A stretch of 50,640 nucleotides of DNA from Rahnella rivi (GTDB taxonomy: Bacteria; Pseudomonadota; Gammaproteobacteria; Enterobacterales; Enterobacteriaceae), in NCBI RefSeq assembly GCF_019049655.1, contig NZ_JAFMOX010000040.1, positions 1 through 50,640 of the forward strand, written 5' to 3'. This document shows positions 8,131 through 17,448 of this stretch, one piece after another. The position numbers and the translations under genes were made by a program. Below the pieces are notes generated by a model. The model made no database searches. It was not told the DNA's origin and saw only the letters and a program-made list of their open reading frames with translations. Position 1 is the first letter of the stretch. Each line of letters opens with the position of its first letter.

Positions 8131-9273
8131 ATGAAAAAAGCAATACTGGTGGGTTGTGGAGCGGAGATCGGCGCAAACCTGCTGATTCAAAATGATCCGG
8201 CGAAGGATGGTTTTGCGATTCAAACTGTGGTCACGAATGCGCCTTCTTTAGATAAACATTATCCTGAACTGGGTCCGATTGATGGCATCGTTGCCCGTCT
8301 GGCGATGGCGCATCCCGGCATCCAGTCTCAGATCAACATTATCGATGGCAACACCCTCAACATCGACGGGCGTGAGGTGCACTTTTTCTTCGGCGATCTT
8401 GCCAAAGAACTTCCTCCGCAAACGGGTCGCTTCGACATTGGTTTTATCGCGACCAGCAAACTGGACATGGACAAGAACAGCCCTGTCGCCCGTAACATGC
8501 AAGAACTTGCCGATGTGGTGCTGGGCGTGGCAGAGGCCAATGAACTGCCGAGTATCTATGGCTGCCTGGAAGATCTTACCCGCGATGATATTGGCACGAT
8601 ACAGCGTCAGGTGGTCGATTCTGGCATGTATTGTCTCGGGTCGTGTCAGACGAATGGGATGCATGCCTCGCTGCGCGTATTGGCCGACGCACTGAGATCC
8701 ATCAATTGCAATGCCTCGCATATCGTGTCGGTTGAAACCGATATCGTCCATCCGGATACGCCTAACGGTGTACTCGGTACCCGATCCTTCGAAGGCCGCC
8801 TTCAGGATGCGCGCGACAACCTCCGTCCGAGCTTCTCACAAATCGCCATGAGTCAGGACAAAGTGATGCCCTGGGCACCGTTAGTGAATACCGTTTCATT
8901 ACGTGCACCGGTACATGCGCCGGGATATCAGATAAACCGTTTTATCGTAAAGGATGACGGCGCGTTGAACAGGGGGCTCATCGAGGAGGCGATTGAGCGA
9001 GTGAGCGAAACACATCCTCATGTTGTTAAGGCATCCCGAAGCCCTTTAGGGAGCCGTGCGTATGCTTACGAACGCAGGTGCTCAACGATTCTCTCAGACA
9101 AGAATCATCTGCTCATTCTCCGTCCTGCCTATCTGGCAAGCCAGAATTTGAGTGAAATCATTATCCAGTCGTTTGTTAATAACACCGTCGGCTATAGCGC
9201 TGTTGTTCGTGCCGTTGCGCGCAGCATCGCGCTTGGCCTGCCCGTTGCCACTTTCCAGGGGATTGAAAAATGA
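8131..9273 (+). CDS. Divergent GAPDH-fold dehydrogenase
   Basis: 380 residues. The N-terminus is a Rossmann fold (AILVGCGAEIGANLL, 4-18), followed by the GAPDH-like pattern LNIDGREVHFFFGDLAKELP (76-95). SCQTNGMHASLRVLADAL (171-188) matches the catalytic SCTTN element, with Cys172 as nucleophile. SLRAPVHAPGYQINRF (256-271) matches the GAPDH RVP strand, and VNNTVGYS (349-356) matches the nicotinamide-binding DNExGYS. At the position of the catalytic His (TTVH in GAPDH) the sequence appears to read SVET, so the base may be Glu202 or nearby His207. Likely activity: NAD(P)-dependent oxidation of an aldehyde or reduction of an acyl phosphate. It is too divergent to be glycolytic GAPDH. Its stop overlaps the next start (ATGA). 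Confidence 0.65.
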   Translation: MKKAILVGCGAEIGANLLIQNDPAKDGFAIQTVVTNAPSLDKHYPELGPIDGIVARLAMAHPGIQSQINIIDGNTLNIDGREVHFFFGDLAKELPPQTGRFDIGFIATSKLDMDKNSPVARNMQELADVVLGVAEANELPSIYGCLEDLTRDDIGTIQRQVVDSGMYCLGSCQTNGMHASLRVLADALRSINCNASHIVSVETDIVHPDTPNGVLGTRSFEGRLQDARDNLRPSFSQIAMSQDKVMPWAPLVNTVSLRAPVHAPGYQINRFIVKDDGALNRGLIEEAIERVSETHPHVVKASRSPLGSRAYAYERRCSTILSDKNHLLILRPAYLASQNLSEIIIQSFVNNTVGYSAVVRAVARSIALGLPVATFQGIEK

Positions 9274-10250
9274 CAAGCTCACACACAGTCGATTTCTTGA
9301 GTTCAGGCTTCGTCGTGAAGACAGCCATGTCCGAAATGTTCAATGGCAAGCTGAAAGCAGAAGTGGATCAGATACGCGCGTTGCACGATATCTATCCGGA
9401 ACTGATGGTTCCGGTATTACACGACGGGCTGGCTGCCGGGCGGCAATTTTATATTCTCGAAAAGATGGATTCCCTGCCTTTGTGCAACATCGTGTTCGAC
9501 GACCAGCGGTCGCTGGCTGAACGCCGGATGATCGTGAGAAATGCACTGGAAAGCGTGCAGAAAGCCATCGGCCTGGAGTCAGAGGCGCCGTCGACGATGA
9601 CCCATGATATGCCCGCCAGATTATTGGAAGAGTGGGAAGGTACGCGTTTTGCACACGAGCTGTTTGATAAACCTATTCTGCTTAATGGCGCGCGATTTTG
9701 CATAACGGCAAGGGAGGTTTTCGAAAAATCTCTGGAACTGGCCAGAACCGAAGAGTTCAGATCGGTAGAAAAAGCCCATTTCAATTTTCATTTTGGCAAT
9801 GTGCTTTATAACGAGGAACACGCTCAGACCCGCTTCATCGACCCTGATTTTTCGGTCAGGGGGCTTGACCCGCTTTTCGGCTTCTCCCGATTTGCCTTTT
9901 CGTTTTGGCATGAACTGGCGGCCGAAGTGAAAGATGCCGTCAAAATGGTCCCCATGACTGATGCACTGATGTTTGTGCTGGCGAAGCCAGACTACGGCAG
10001 CATCCTCAGCGAGATCCCGGAGTTAGGCGGTATTTCAGGTCTGCTGCCGCTGATGGGGGAAAGTATGCGAAACCGGTTCTATGTCCTCACGACCTATTGT
10101 TTCCTGAGAAGTATCCGGATCAACGGCAGCAAACAACCCTGGAAAGCACCGCGTTCTCCCGTTGTAGCCAGCCCCGAAGAAGTGTTGATGCTGGGTCTGC
10201 TGACCTACCTCGAAGGGCCGAGTGCCGAGACTGAAAGCCTCTGTGCGTGA
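9270..10250 (+). CDS. APH-fold phosphotransferase-like protein
   Basis: 326 residues with kinase-like landmarks: a short N-lobe with Lys17 (FVVKTA) and Glu31, the hinge YILEKM (61-66), a Brenner-type loop HFNFHFGN (170-177) and metal-binding FIDPD (189-193). In typical aminoglycoside/choline/homoserine kinase-like enzymes the loop reads HxDxxxxN; here the catalytic Asp position is Asn172, so activity may be altered or lost, or another residue may serve. The ATG overlaps the stop of the GAPDH-like gene by four bases, implying translational coupling. Pairing a kinase with a GAPDH-fold enzyme suggests making or handling a phosphorylated intermediate (as in the ArgB/ArgC or aspartokinase/ASADH logic). 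Substrate unknown. Confidence 0.6.
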   Translation: MTSSHTVDFLSSGFVVKTAMSEMFNGKLKAEVDQIRALHDIYPELMVPVLHDGLAAGRQFYILEKMDSLPLCNIVFDDQRSLAERRMIVRNALESVQKAIGLESEAPSTMTHDMPARLLEEWEGTRFAHELFDKPILLNGARFCITAREVFEKSLELARTEEFRSVEKAHFNFHFGNVLYNEEHAQTRFIDPDFSVRGLDPLFGFSRFAFSFWHELAAEVKDAVKMVPMTDALMFVLAKPDYGSILSEIPELGGISGLLPLMGESMRNRFYVLTTYCFLRSIRINGSKQPWKAPRSPVVASPEEVLMLGLLTYLEGPSAETESLCA

Positions 10251-10278
10251 TTCCCATTCAATATAGGATGTTAAGGAT

Positions 10279-11661
10279 ATGTCGTTGGTAAGCAGCAGTA
10301 CCTTAGAACAAGGATTTGAGGCCCCAAGGCGCTATATGGCAGCTGCGGCCATTTTGATTGGTGTGATAATGGCGGCGCTGGACAGTTCCATCGTCAATAT
10401 CTCCTTACCCACTATTTCCGAAGCATTACAGGTGGATTCGGCCTCTGTCATCTGGGTGACCAACGGCTATCAGGTTGCCAGCGCTGCAACGATGTTGATC
10501 TGTGCATCGCTGGGTTCGAGGATAGGGGAGCGGCGCTTCTACACGGCGGGCATGGTGTTGTTTACGCTGGCATCGCTGGGTTGCAGCCTCTCCTCGACCT
10601 TTGGCATGCTGGTGGCCATGCGAGTCCTTCAGGGGGTGAGTTATGCGGTGATGATCAGTGTCGGGTTGGGTCTCTACCGCGTTATCTTTCCGCCGAATGC
10701 GTTGGGAACCATTTTAGGGCTGAATGCGCTGGCATTTGCGGTGGGTACGGCCATTGGTCCTGCGTTAGGTGGCCTGATCATCTCCTATCTTGACTGGCCC
10801 TGGTTGTTCTATATCAATATCCCGTTGGGCGTACTTGCCATTGTGTTCTCGCTTATCTCTTTGGGCGTCGATACCGAGAGGGAAAAAGGCTTCGATTGGG
10901 GAGGCGCTATCACTTCCGCCGCCGCCTTAGGGCTGATGGTCATGGCTGTTGATCAAATCGGACGCTGGGACAGCCGCATACTGATACTTTGTGGCGTCGC
11001 ATCGGTGGCGCTGATCGCCATCTTTCTTAAAGCGCAGACGCGTTCAAAGAACCCGCTGCTGCCTCTCGATATATTTCGTTCCCGGAGATATAGCTTCGCG
11101 GTGATCTCTTCTGTCTCAATGTTTGTGGCTCAGGGGATGGCGCTGGTCGGTTTGCCCTTTGTACTGCAGCATGCCTATCACTATTCTGTCCTGGAATCGG
11201 CGTTCATCTTTACACCGTGGCCAATTGCCGTTGCAATCTGTGCCCCGGTCGCTGGCAGGTTGTCCAACCGTTTAAATCCTACTCAGATATCGACGGTCGG
11301 CGTGATGATTTTCTGCCTGGGTTTAGGGTCTCTGGCTCTGCTGCCGGAAGCGGCGACGGTGAATGATTTTCTTTGGCGTGTGGCGGTGTGTGGGGTGGGT
11401 TATGGACTCTTCTTGCCGCCGAACAACAAAGAGATGTTTTCCAATGTCGCAGGGAATCGAACAGTAACGGCCTCGGGGGTATTGTCGACCGCCAGAACTG
11501 CCGGACAATCTATTGGTGCGGCGTTGGTGGCAATGGTGATTGCACTTTTGAACGGATTGACGGGGCACGCGAGCGCGCAGTTTGGCGTCTATGTCTTTGG
11601 GCTGGCGTGCCTTATCTCCGCATTATCGACTTTCACAAGCATGTTACGCCTGCACCGGTAA
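10279..11661 (+). CDS. Major facilitator superfamily transporter, DHA2 type
   Basis: 460 residues, almost entirely hydrophobic with 13-14 predicted membrane segments. The DHA2 mark LDSSIVNISLP (34-44) is in the first helix, and VGTAIGPALGGLI in helix 5 is the antiporter motif C. Members of this branch export drugs and small metabolites by proton antiport in the inner membrane. As last gene of the PrpD-like/GAPDH-like/kinase-like operon (28-base gap), the obvious inference is export of, or immunity to, the pathway product. A strong terminator follows about 70 bases later. A purely drug-efflux role cannot be excluded. Confidence 0.85.
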   Translation: MSLVSSSTLEQGFEAPRRYMAAAAILIGVIMAALDSSIVNISLPTISEALQVDSASVIWVTNGYQVASAATMLICASLGSRIGERRFYTAGMVLFTLASLGCSLSSTFGMLVAMRVLQGVSYAVMISVGLGLYRVIFPPNALGTILGLNALAFAVGTAIGPALGGLIISYLDWPWLFYINIPLGVLAIVFSLISLGVDTEREKGFDWGGAITSAAALGLMVMAVDQIGRWDSRILILCGVASVALIAIFLKAQTRSKNPLLPLDIFRSRRYSFAVISSVSMFVAQGMALVGLPFVLQHAYHYSVLESAFIFTPWPIAVAICAPVAGRLSNRLNPTQISTVGVMIFCLGLGSLALLPEAATVNDFLWRVAVCGVGYGLFLPPNNKEMFSNVAGNRTVTASGVLSTARTAGQSIGAALVAMVIALLNGLTGHASAQFGVYVFGLACLISALSTFTSMLRLHR

Positions 11662-11731
11662 TAAACTGGACAGACATTCGGCTGCATTGTTCAGCGGCGA
11701 GGGTTTCTTCAGTAGCCGGGCATGAAAAGCA

Positions 11732-11765
11732 AAAAGCCCGCTTAAGTTTCCTTAAGCGGGCTTTT
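11732..11765. terminator. Bidirectional rho-independent terminator
   Basis: AAAAGCCCGCTTAAG, loop TTTC, CTTAAGCGGGCTTTT: a perfect 15-bp stem with A- and U-tracts on both sides. It ends the exporter operon on the plus strand. On the minus strand it lies just downstream of the tRNA-Asn 3'-end copy, where a tRNA terminator would be expected. Confidence 0.85.
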
Positions 11766-11770
11766 CTAAT

Positions 11771-11787
11771 TTGGCTCCTCTGACTGG
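11771..11787 (-). repeat. tRNA-Asn 3'-end remnant, candidate attachment-site core
   Basis: Read on the minus strand this is CCAGTCAGAGGAGCCAA, identical to the T-arm/acceptor 3' end plus first trailing bases of enterobacterial tRNA-Asn. That segment is the crossover core used by integrases of islands that target asn tRNA genes, such as the Yersinia high-pathogenicity island. No complete tRNA-Asn is present in the window: the T-loop and everything 5' of it is replaced by unrelated sequence. The simplest reading is an old island junction at the edge of the accessory region. Confidence 0.6.
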
Positions 11788-12038
11788 GATCGCATTTGCC
11801 AGTAACTGGCTAATATGAAAGCTAAATCTGAAAACTCTCCCTGTCAAGACCACCAGAATGACCACCAATTAAAACTGGTTAAATAAAACTGATTTGAGTA
11901 GTCCCGTGCATTTGGTGATCGCTATTATCGTCACATCTATAAGGGCTGTCAGTTATGTGCCAGAAGCGGACATCAAATCATGCTATCAACATAAATGATG
12001 GTTTAGTAAAACCTCAAAGAAGTTAACCGGAGTAAAAA
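11788..12038. other. Non-coding accessory sequence
   Basis: Together with the terminator and tRNA-Asn core this fills 377 bases between the exporter and the grpB-like gene. It includes the perfect short hairpin GCCAGTAACTGGC and, near 11955-11974, a segment reading TGTGCCAGAAGCGGACAT. No gene or tRNA was recognised. Confidence 0.4.
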
Positions 12039-12548
12039 ATGCGTAGGATCATTGTTGTGGAGTATGAAGAGCAATGGCATACCCGATATGAGGCTGAAAG
12101 GGGCTTATTACAGAACACGCTGGGGAAGGTAATTTCACAGGTTCATCATATTGGCAGTACGTCTATACCGGGACTATCAGCAAAACCAATCATAGATATA
12201 TTGCTGGAGGTATATGATCTGGATGAGCTGGATAAATTAAACTTTGCAATGGAGCGTGCCGGATACTGCGTTCGTGGTGAAAATGGAATTCCAAATCGAA
12301 GATATTTCACTAAAGGAGAAGAGCACCGTAGTCATCACGTTCATGCTTTTGGCGTAGGCAATCCTCAAATAGTAAAACATCTGGCGTTCCGCGATTATTT
12401 GAGAAAAAACAAGAAAGAAGCTGATGAGTATGCTGAGATAAAGCATGCTGCAGCACTGGCAAGTGAGGATAATATTCCTCTCTATAGTACTCTTAAAGCC
12501 GACTTTATCGCTCATCATCTCCGGCTGGCACTTAGAGACTACAAATAA
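12039..12548 (+). CDS. GrpB family protein (UPF0157, nucleotidyltransferase fold)
   Basis: 169 residues with the family core HHIGSTSIPGLSAKPIIDIL (36-55) and a later basic/His stretch RSHHVHAFGVGNP. GrpB proteins have a nucleotidyltransferase-like fold; some are fused to dephospho-CoA kinase in other bacteria, but the biochemical role of stand-alone members is not established. Expected to be cytoplasmic, with no signal or membrane segment. ACCGGAG lies 8 bases before the ATG. AT-rich and isolated between the tRNA-Asn remnant and cysG, it looks like part of the acquired region. Confidence 0.75.
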   Translation: MRRIIVVEYEEQWHTRYEAERGLLQNTLGKVISQVHHIGSTSIPGLSAKPIIDILLEVYDLDELDKLNFAMERAGYCVRGENGIPNRRYFTKGEEHRSHHVHAFGVGNPQIVKHLAFRDYLRKNKKEADEYAEIKHAAALASEDNIPLYSTLKADFIAHHLRLALRDYK

Positions 12549-12980
12549 CAAAAGTTACTTTTGGCACAAATGCATGATGTGGTGGTATGTCCGCATTTCG
12601 CTCATAGCGGACCTTACTAACTTCATTTTAAGCTCATGCGCGGGGAGCAGGTCAGAGGAACTTCAATTACGCCTTAAATTAGTAATGCCTTGTGTGGTAA
12701 GGCCTCAGTTGGTGATCGACTATTGTTCAGAGTACTCAGCCCTTTGGAGCCGTGTTTCCCCCTCAAAAATGATCCACATTTTGCCCAAAACGCTAGGATT
12801 TGATGGGATTTATACAGTCTCGTACTACGGTATCTATTCCCGAAGATCTAGGCGGCTCGAGGCCTGAAGAAGTTCTCCTTATTCCATTCTGGAACTATTC
12901 ATTCCTTTTCGTCATTTCAGATCAATTATTGCCTGCACGTATAGTCGGGATATTCATTCTGGTTATCAATTAAGGCTTTT
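12549..12980. other. Intergenic region upstream of cysG
   Basis: 432 bases without a supported gene. The first part has a GTCCGC...GCGGAC stem with a 12-base loop (near 12588-12611), inverted relative to the GCGGACAT segment on the other side of the grpB-like gene. The last 100 bases are AT-rich and should carry the cysG-cysDNC promoter, where CysB control would be expected from the pathway, but no site was identified with confidence. Confidence 0.4.
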
Positions 12981-14405
12981 GTGGACTATCTACCAATATT
13001 TGCCGACCTCAAACAACGCCCGGTACTGGTGATGGGAGGGGGCGAAGTCGCTGCTCGCAAAATCGATCTTCTCCTGCGTGCGGGCGCGCAAGTCCGGATA
13101 GTCGCGCAGGCACTTTCCTCTGAGCTGGAACAACGCAGACAGGCCGCGGAAGTCAGCTGGCTGGCGCAGGCTTTTCTGCCGGAACAGCTTGATGATGTAT
13201 TTCTGGTGATTGCAGCCACCGACGATGCGGCGCTGAACGCGGAAGTGTTTGAGCAGGCCAATCAGCGCCACGTGCTGGCGAATGTGGTCGACGATCAGCC
13301 GAAGTGCTCCTTTATTTTCCCCTCGATTGTCGATCGCTCGCCGATTGTTGTCGCGATTTCCTCCAGCGGTAAAGCGCCGGTGCTCGCCAGAATGCTGCGA
13401 GAGAAGCTGGAAACCTTACTGCCCACCAGCCTGGGGCAAATGGCCGATATTGCCGGTCGCTGGCGTGAGAATGTGAAAACGCAGTTTACTTCGATGCGTG
13501 CCCGCCGGCGTTTCTGGGAACAGGCGTTTGCCGGACGTTTTGCCAGCCTCGCTTCTGCGGGAAAGCTCGCAGAAGCGGAGCAGGCGCTGCAACAGCAGCT
13601 GGAAAACGCGGAAGACATCTCGCAGAGCGGAAATGTCACGCTGGTCGGCGCAGGGCCGGGTGATGCAGGATTACTCACCCTTCGCGGGTTGCAGGTGATG
13701 CAGCAGGCCGACGTGGTGCTTTACGACCATCTGGTCAGCGAAGAAGTGCTGGATTTAGTCCGTCGTGATGCTGACAAAATTTGTGTCGGTAAACGTGCGG
13801 GCAGCCATTCTGTCGCGCAGGAAGAAACCAATCGTCTGCTGGTCGAACTGGCGCAGCAGGGGAAAAAAGTCGTACGCCTTAAAGGCGGTGACCCGTTTAT
13901 TTTCGGGCGCGGCGGCGAAGAATTACAGGCGGTGCAGGCGGCGGGGATTCCATTCCAGGTGGTACCCGGCGTGACAGCCGCCGCAGGCGCCACGGCCTAT
14001 GCCGGGATCCCGCTGACTCACCGTGATCATGCGCAGAGCGTGGTTTTCGTGACCGGGCATTGCCGCCCGGAAGACGACGGCGTGCAGTGGGAAACCCTCG
14101 CCAAAGACAAACAGACCGTGGCGATTTACATGGGCACGCTCAAAGCGGCTGAAATCAGCCAGCAACTGATTGCTCATGGACGCGCAGCGACAACACCCGT
14201 CGCGGTGATCGGACGGGGAACGCGTGCGGATCAGCAGGTGCTGACCGGTACGCTCGATAATCTTGAACATCTGGCTCAACAGGCGCCGACACCGGCGTTG
14301 CTGGTGATTGGTGAAGTGGTCGCACTTCATCAGCAACTGGCGTGGTTTGGGCATCATCCTGAGACTGACGGCACTCAACGCCCGTCGGTTGTGAATTTGG
14401 CTTAA
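12981..14405 (+). CDS. cysG: Siroheme synthase CysG (multifunctional)
   Basis: 474 residues starting at GTG, with AAGG upstream, and the conserved start DYLPIF. The N-terminal part (to about 215) is precorrin-2 dehydrogenase/sirohydrochlorin ferrochelatase: NAD site [11 protein letters not shown], and [16 protein letters not shown] around the family's regulatory serine. The C-terminal part is uroporphyrinogen-III methyltransferase: [44 protein letters not shown]. It converts uroporphyrinogen III to siroheme, the cofactor of sulfite and nitrite reductases. Placement 10 bases before cysD joins cofactor supply to sulfate assimilation, unlike E. coli where cysG follows nir genes. Confidence 0.95.
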   Translation: MDYLPIFADLKQRPVLVMGGGEVAARKIDLLLRAGAQVRIVAQALSSELEQRRQAAEVSWLAQAFLPEQLDDVFLVIAATDDAALNAEVFEQANQRHVLANVVDDQPKCSFIFPSIVDRSPIVVAISSSGKAPVLARMLREKLETLLPTSLGQMADIAGRWRENVKTQFTSMRARRRFWEQAFAGRFASLASAGKLAEAEQALQQQLENAEDISQSGNVTLVGAGPGDAGLLTLRGLQVMQQADVVLYDHLVSEEVLDLVRRDADKICVGKRAGSHSVAQEETNRLLVELAQQGKKVVRLKGGDPFIFGRGGEELQAVQAAGIPFQVVPGVTAAAGATAYAGIPLTHRDHAQSVVFVTGHCRPEDDGVQWETLAKDKQTVAIYMGTLKAAEISQQLIAHGRAATTPVAVIGRGTRADQQVLTGTLDNLEHLAQQAPTPALLVIGEVVALHQQLAWFGHHPETDGTQRPSVVNLA

Positions 14406-14415
14406 AGGATCTGTT

Positions 14416-15324
14416 ATGGACGAAAAACGACTGACTCATTTGCGGCAACTGGAAGCGGAGAGTATCCATATCATCCGTGAAGTGGCTGCTGAATTCGCCA
14501 ACCCGGTGATGATGTATTCCATCGGGAAAGACTCCTCGGTCATGCTGCATCTGGCACGCAAAGCCTTCTTCCCCGGCACGCTGCCGTTCCCATTATTGCA
14601 TGTGGATACCGGCTGGAAATTCCGCGAAATGTACGATTTCCGTGACCGTACGGCAAAGAATTACGGCTTTGAACTGATTGTGCATAAAAATCCGGAAGGC
14701 GTGGCAATGGGCATCAATCCGTTTGTCCACGGCAGCGCCAAACATACTGACATCATGAAAACCGAAGGGTTGAAACAGGCACTGAGTAAACACGGCTTTG
14801 ATGCGGCTTTCGGCGGCGCGCGCCGTGACGAAGAGAAATCCCGTGCCAAAGAGCGTATCTACTCCTTCCGTGACCGTTTCCACCGCTGGGATCCTAAAAA
14901 CCAGCGCCCTGAGCTGTGGCACAACTACAACGGCCAGATTAACAAAGGCGAAAGCATTCGTGTTTTCCCGCTCTCCAACTGGACTGAGTTGGATATCTGG
15001 CAGTACATCTATCTGGAAAACATCGAGATTGTTCCCCTGTATCTGGCCGCGCCGCGTCCGGTACTGGAGCGCGACGGTATGCTGCTGATGGTGGATGACG
15101 ACCGTATTGATCTGCAACCGGGCGAAGTGATTGAGAAGAAGATGGTGCGTTTCCGTACGCTGGGCTGCTGGCCGCTGACCGGTGCCGTTGAATCTGAAGC
15201 GCAAACGCTGCCGGAGATCATCGAAGAGATGTTGGTATCAACGACCAGTGAACGACAAGGACGCGCCATCGACCGCGATCAGGCCGGTTCGATGGAAATG
15301 AAAAAGCGTCAAGGGTACTTCTGA
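14416..15324 (+). CDS. cysD: Sulfate adenylyltransferase subunit 2
   Basis: 302 residues, the normal size. The PP-loop reads [20 protein letters not shown] near residue 34, and the basic [15 protein letters not shown] motif follows near residue 133. With CysN it makes adenosine 5'-phosphosulfate from ATP and sulfate in the cytoplasm, driven by GTP hydrolysis. AAAGGA precedes the ATG. Second gene of the cysG-cysD-cysN-cysC operon. Confidence 0.97.
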   Translation: MDEKRLTHLRQLEAESIHIIREVAAEFANPVMMYSIGKDSSVMLHLARKAFFPGTLPFPLLHVDTGWKFREMYDFRDRTAKNYGFELIVHKNPEGVAMGINPFVHGSAKHTDIMKTEGLKQALSKHGFDAAFGGARRDEEKSRAKERIYSFRDRFHRWDPKNQRPELWHNYNGQINKGESIRVFPLSNWTELDIWQYIYLENIEIVPLYLAAPRPVLERDGMLLMVDDDRIDLQPGEVIEKKMVRFRTLGCWPLTGAVESEAQTLPEIIEEMLVSTTSERQGRAIDRDQAGSMEMKKRQGYF

Positions 15325-15337
15325 GGAGCCGCAGCTA

Positions 15338-16765
15338 ATGAATAACGCAATTGCACAACAAATCGCGGAGCAGGGCGGTGTCGAAGCTTACCTGCACGCT
15401 CAGCAACACAAAAGCCTGCTGCGCTTCCTGACCTGCGGCAGCGTCGATGATGGCAAAAGTACGCTGATCGGGCGACTGCTGCACGACACCCGTCAGATTT
15501 ACGAAGATCAGCTGTCGTCGCTACATAACGACAGTAAGCGTCACGGGACGCAGGGCGAGAAAATCGATCTGGCATTGCTGGTGGACGGCTTACAGGCTGA
15601 ACGCGAGCAGGGCATCACTATCGATGTCGCGTACCGTTACTTCTCCACCGAGAAACGTAAGTTCATCATCGCTGATACGCCGGGGCATGAGCAGTATACG
15701 CGTAACATGGCCACAGGCGCCTCGACCTGCGATCTGGCTATCCTGCTGATTGACGCCCGTAAAGGCGTGCTGGATCAAACCCGTCGCCACAGCTTCATCG
15801 CCACGTTACTCGGGATCCGCCATCTGGTTGTGGCCGTGAACAAAATGGATCTGGTGGAGTACAGCGAGAGCGTATTCGAACAATTTAAACAGGATTATCT
15901 GGATTTCGCTCAGCAGTTACCGACCGATCTGGATATCAAGTTTGTGCCACTTTCCGCACTGGAAGGCGACAACGTTGCCACGCCAAGCGACAAAATGAGC
16001 TGGTACACCGGCCCGACGCTGCTTGATGTGCTGGAAACCGTCAACATCATTAATATCCGCGAACAACAACCGATGCGTTTCCCGGTGCAATATGTAAACC
16101 GTCCTAACCTCGATTTCCGCGGGTATGCCGGTACGCTGGCATCCGGTTCCATTCGCGTCGGGCAGAAAGTGAAAGTGCTGCCCTCCGGTGTGGAATCAAC
16201 CGTGGCACGTATCGTCACTTTCGACGGTGATTTGCAGGAAGCCTGGGCGGGCGAAGCCATTACGCTGGTGCTGGCCGATGAGCGGGATATCAGCCGTGGC
16301 GATATGCTGGTGGATGCGAATGAAACCGTGAAGTCAGTACAGAATGCCAAAGTTGACGTGGTCTGGATGGCGGAGCAGCCACTGAGCGTCGGCCAGAGCT
16401 ATGACATCAAAGTGGGCGGCAAGAAAGCCCGCGCACGTGTAGAAAATATCGATTATCAGGTCGAGATCAATTCTCTGACACAGCGCGTTGTGGAAACACT
16501 GCCGCTCAACGGTATTGGTCTGGTGGAACTGGCCTTTGATGAACCGCTGGTGCTGGATAATTATCAGAGCAATGCGGTCACCGGAGGCATCATTTTCATC
16601 GACCGCCTGACCAATGTGACCGTCGGTGCCGGTCTGGTACGTGAAGCGCTTGAACAGGTTTATCAGGAGTCCGATAAATACAGCGCATTTGAGCTGGAGC
16701 TGAACAGCCTGGTTCGCCGCCACTTCCCGCACTGGGGCGCCCGCGACCTGCTGGGTGGCAAATAA
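15338..16765 (+). CDS. cysN: Sulfate adenylyltransferase subunit 1 (GTPase)
   Basis: 475 residues with EF-Tu-like GTPase motifs: G1 [10 protein letters not shown]2 region [17 protein letters not shown]3 [12 protein letters not shown] and G4 NKMD, followed by two beta-barrel domains. It couples GTP hydrolysis to APS formation by CysD. There is no fused APS kinase domain; that activity is the separate cysC that begins just after the stop. GAGG precedes the ATG. Confidence 0.97.
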   Translation: MNNAIAQQIAEQGGVEAYLHAQQHKSLLRFLTCGSVDDGKSTLIGRLLHDTRQIYEDQLSSLHNDSKRHGTQGEKIDLALLVDGLQAEREQGITIDVAYRYFSTEKRKFIIADTPGHEQYTRNMATGASTCDLAILLIDARKGVLDQTRRHSFIATLLGIRHLVVAVNKMDLVEYSESVFEQFKQDYLDFAQQLPTDLDIKFVPLSALEGDNVATPSDKMSWYTGPTLLDVLETVNIINIREQQPMRFPVQYVNRPNLDFRGYAGTLASGSIRVGQKVKVLPSGVESTVARIVTFDGDLQEAWAGEAITLVLADERDISRGDMLVDANETVKSVQNAKVDVVWMAEQPLSVGQSYDIKVGGKKARARVENIDYQVEINSLTQRVVETLPLNGIGLVELAFDEPLVLDNYQSNAVTGGIIFIDRLTNVTVGAGLVREALEQVYQESDKYSAFELELNSLVRRHFPHWGARDLLGGK

Positions 16766-16766
16766 G

Positions 16767-17390
16767 ATGGCGTCACCGGATAGCCTTTCACTGAAAGATG
16801 ACAATGTTGTCTGGCATCCGCACGCCGTTACGCGTGCGGATCGTGAAAAACAGCACGGTCATCGCGGGGCGGTCTTGTGGTTTACCGGGCTTTCAGGTTC
16901 GGGGAAATCCACGGTGGCCGGGGCGCTGGAGCAGGCGCTCCATGCCCTTGGCGTCAGCACCTATTTGCTCGATGGTGACAATGTGCGCCACGGGCTTTGC
17001 CGCGATCTGGGTTTTACCGATGACGATCGTCGTGAAAACATCCGCCGTGTGGGTGAAGTCGCCAAACTGATGGTGGATGCCGGGCAGGTGGTGCTTACCG
17101 CCTTTATCTCGCCGCATCGTGCCGAGCGTGACATGGTGCGCGAGTTGCTGGAAGACGGGCAGTTTATCGAAGTGTTTGTCGATACGCCGCTGGCCGTCTG
17201 CGAAGCGCGTGATCCGAAAGGGTTGTATAAAAAAGCGCGTGCCGGTGAGTTGAAAAACTTCACCGGTATCGATTCAGAATATCAGCCGCCAGAAGCGCCG
17301 GATGTGCATCTTGAAGGTGAACAATTGGTAACACATTTGGTTCCCCAATTATTAGATGTGATGCGCCGTCGCGGTATTATCAATCCCTGA
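16767..17390 (+). CDS. cysC: Adenylylsulfate kinase
   Basis: 207 residues from ATG 16767; an in-frame GTG at 16755 would overlap cysN. P-loop [15 protein letters not shown], then [16 protein letters not shown], and [10 protein letters not shown] containing the family's phospho-serine. It phosphorylates APS to PAPS for reduction by CysH. Last gene of the sulfate activation operon, one base after the cysN stop. Confidence 0.95.
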   Translation: MASPDSLSLKDDNVVWHPHAVTRADREKQHGHRGAVLWFTGLSGSGKSTVAGALEQALHALGVSTYLLDGDNVRHGLCRDLGFTDDDRRENIRRVGEVAKLMVDAGQVVLTAFISPHRAERDMVRELLEDGQFIEVFVDTPLAVCEARDPKGLYKKARAGELKNFTGIDSEYQPPEAPDVHLEGEQLVTHLVPQLLDVMRRRGIINP

Positions 17391-17448
17391 ATGTTGCCGG
17401 CCAAACGCCAGAGAGCGTGCCGGTTTACACTGAACACAGGGATCATCT

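Noticed and set aside
12445..12867. 140-codon plus-strand open frame after the grpB-like gene
   Set aside because: It overlaps grpB in another frame, has no ribosome site, and its composition (many Cys, Trp and Ser with no family features) looks non-coding.
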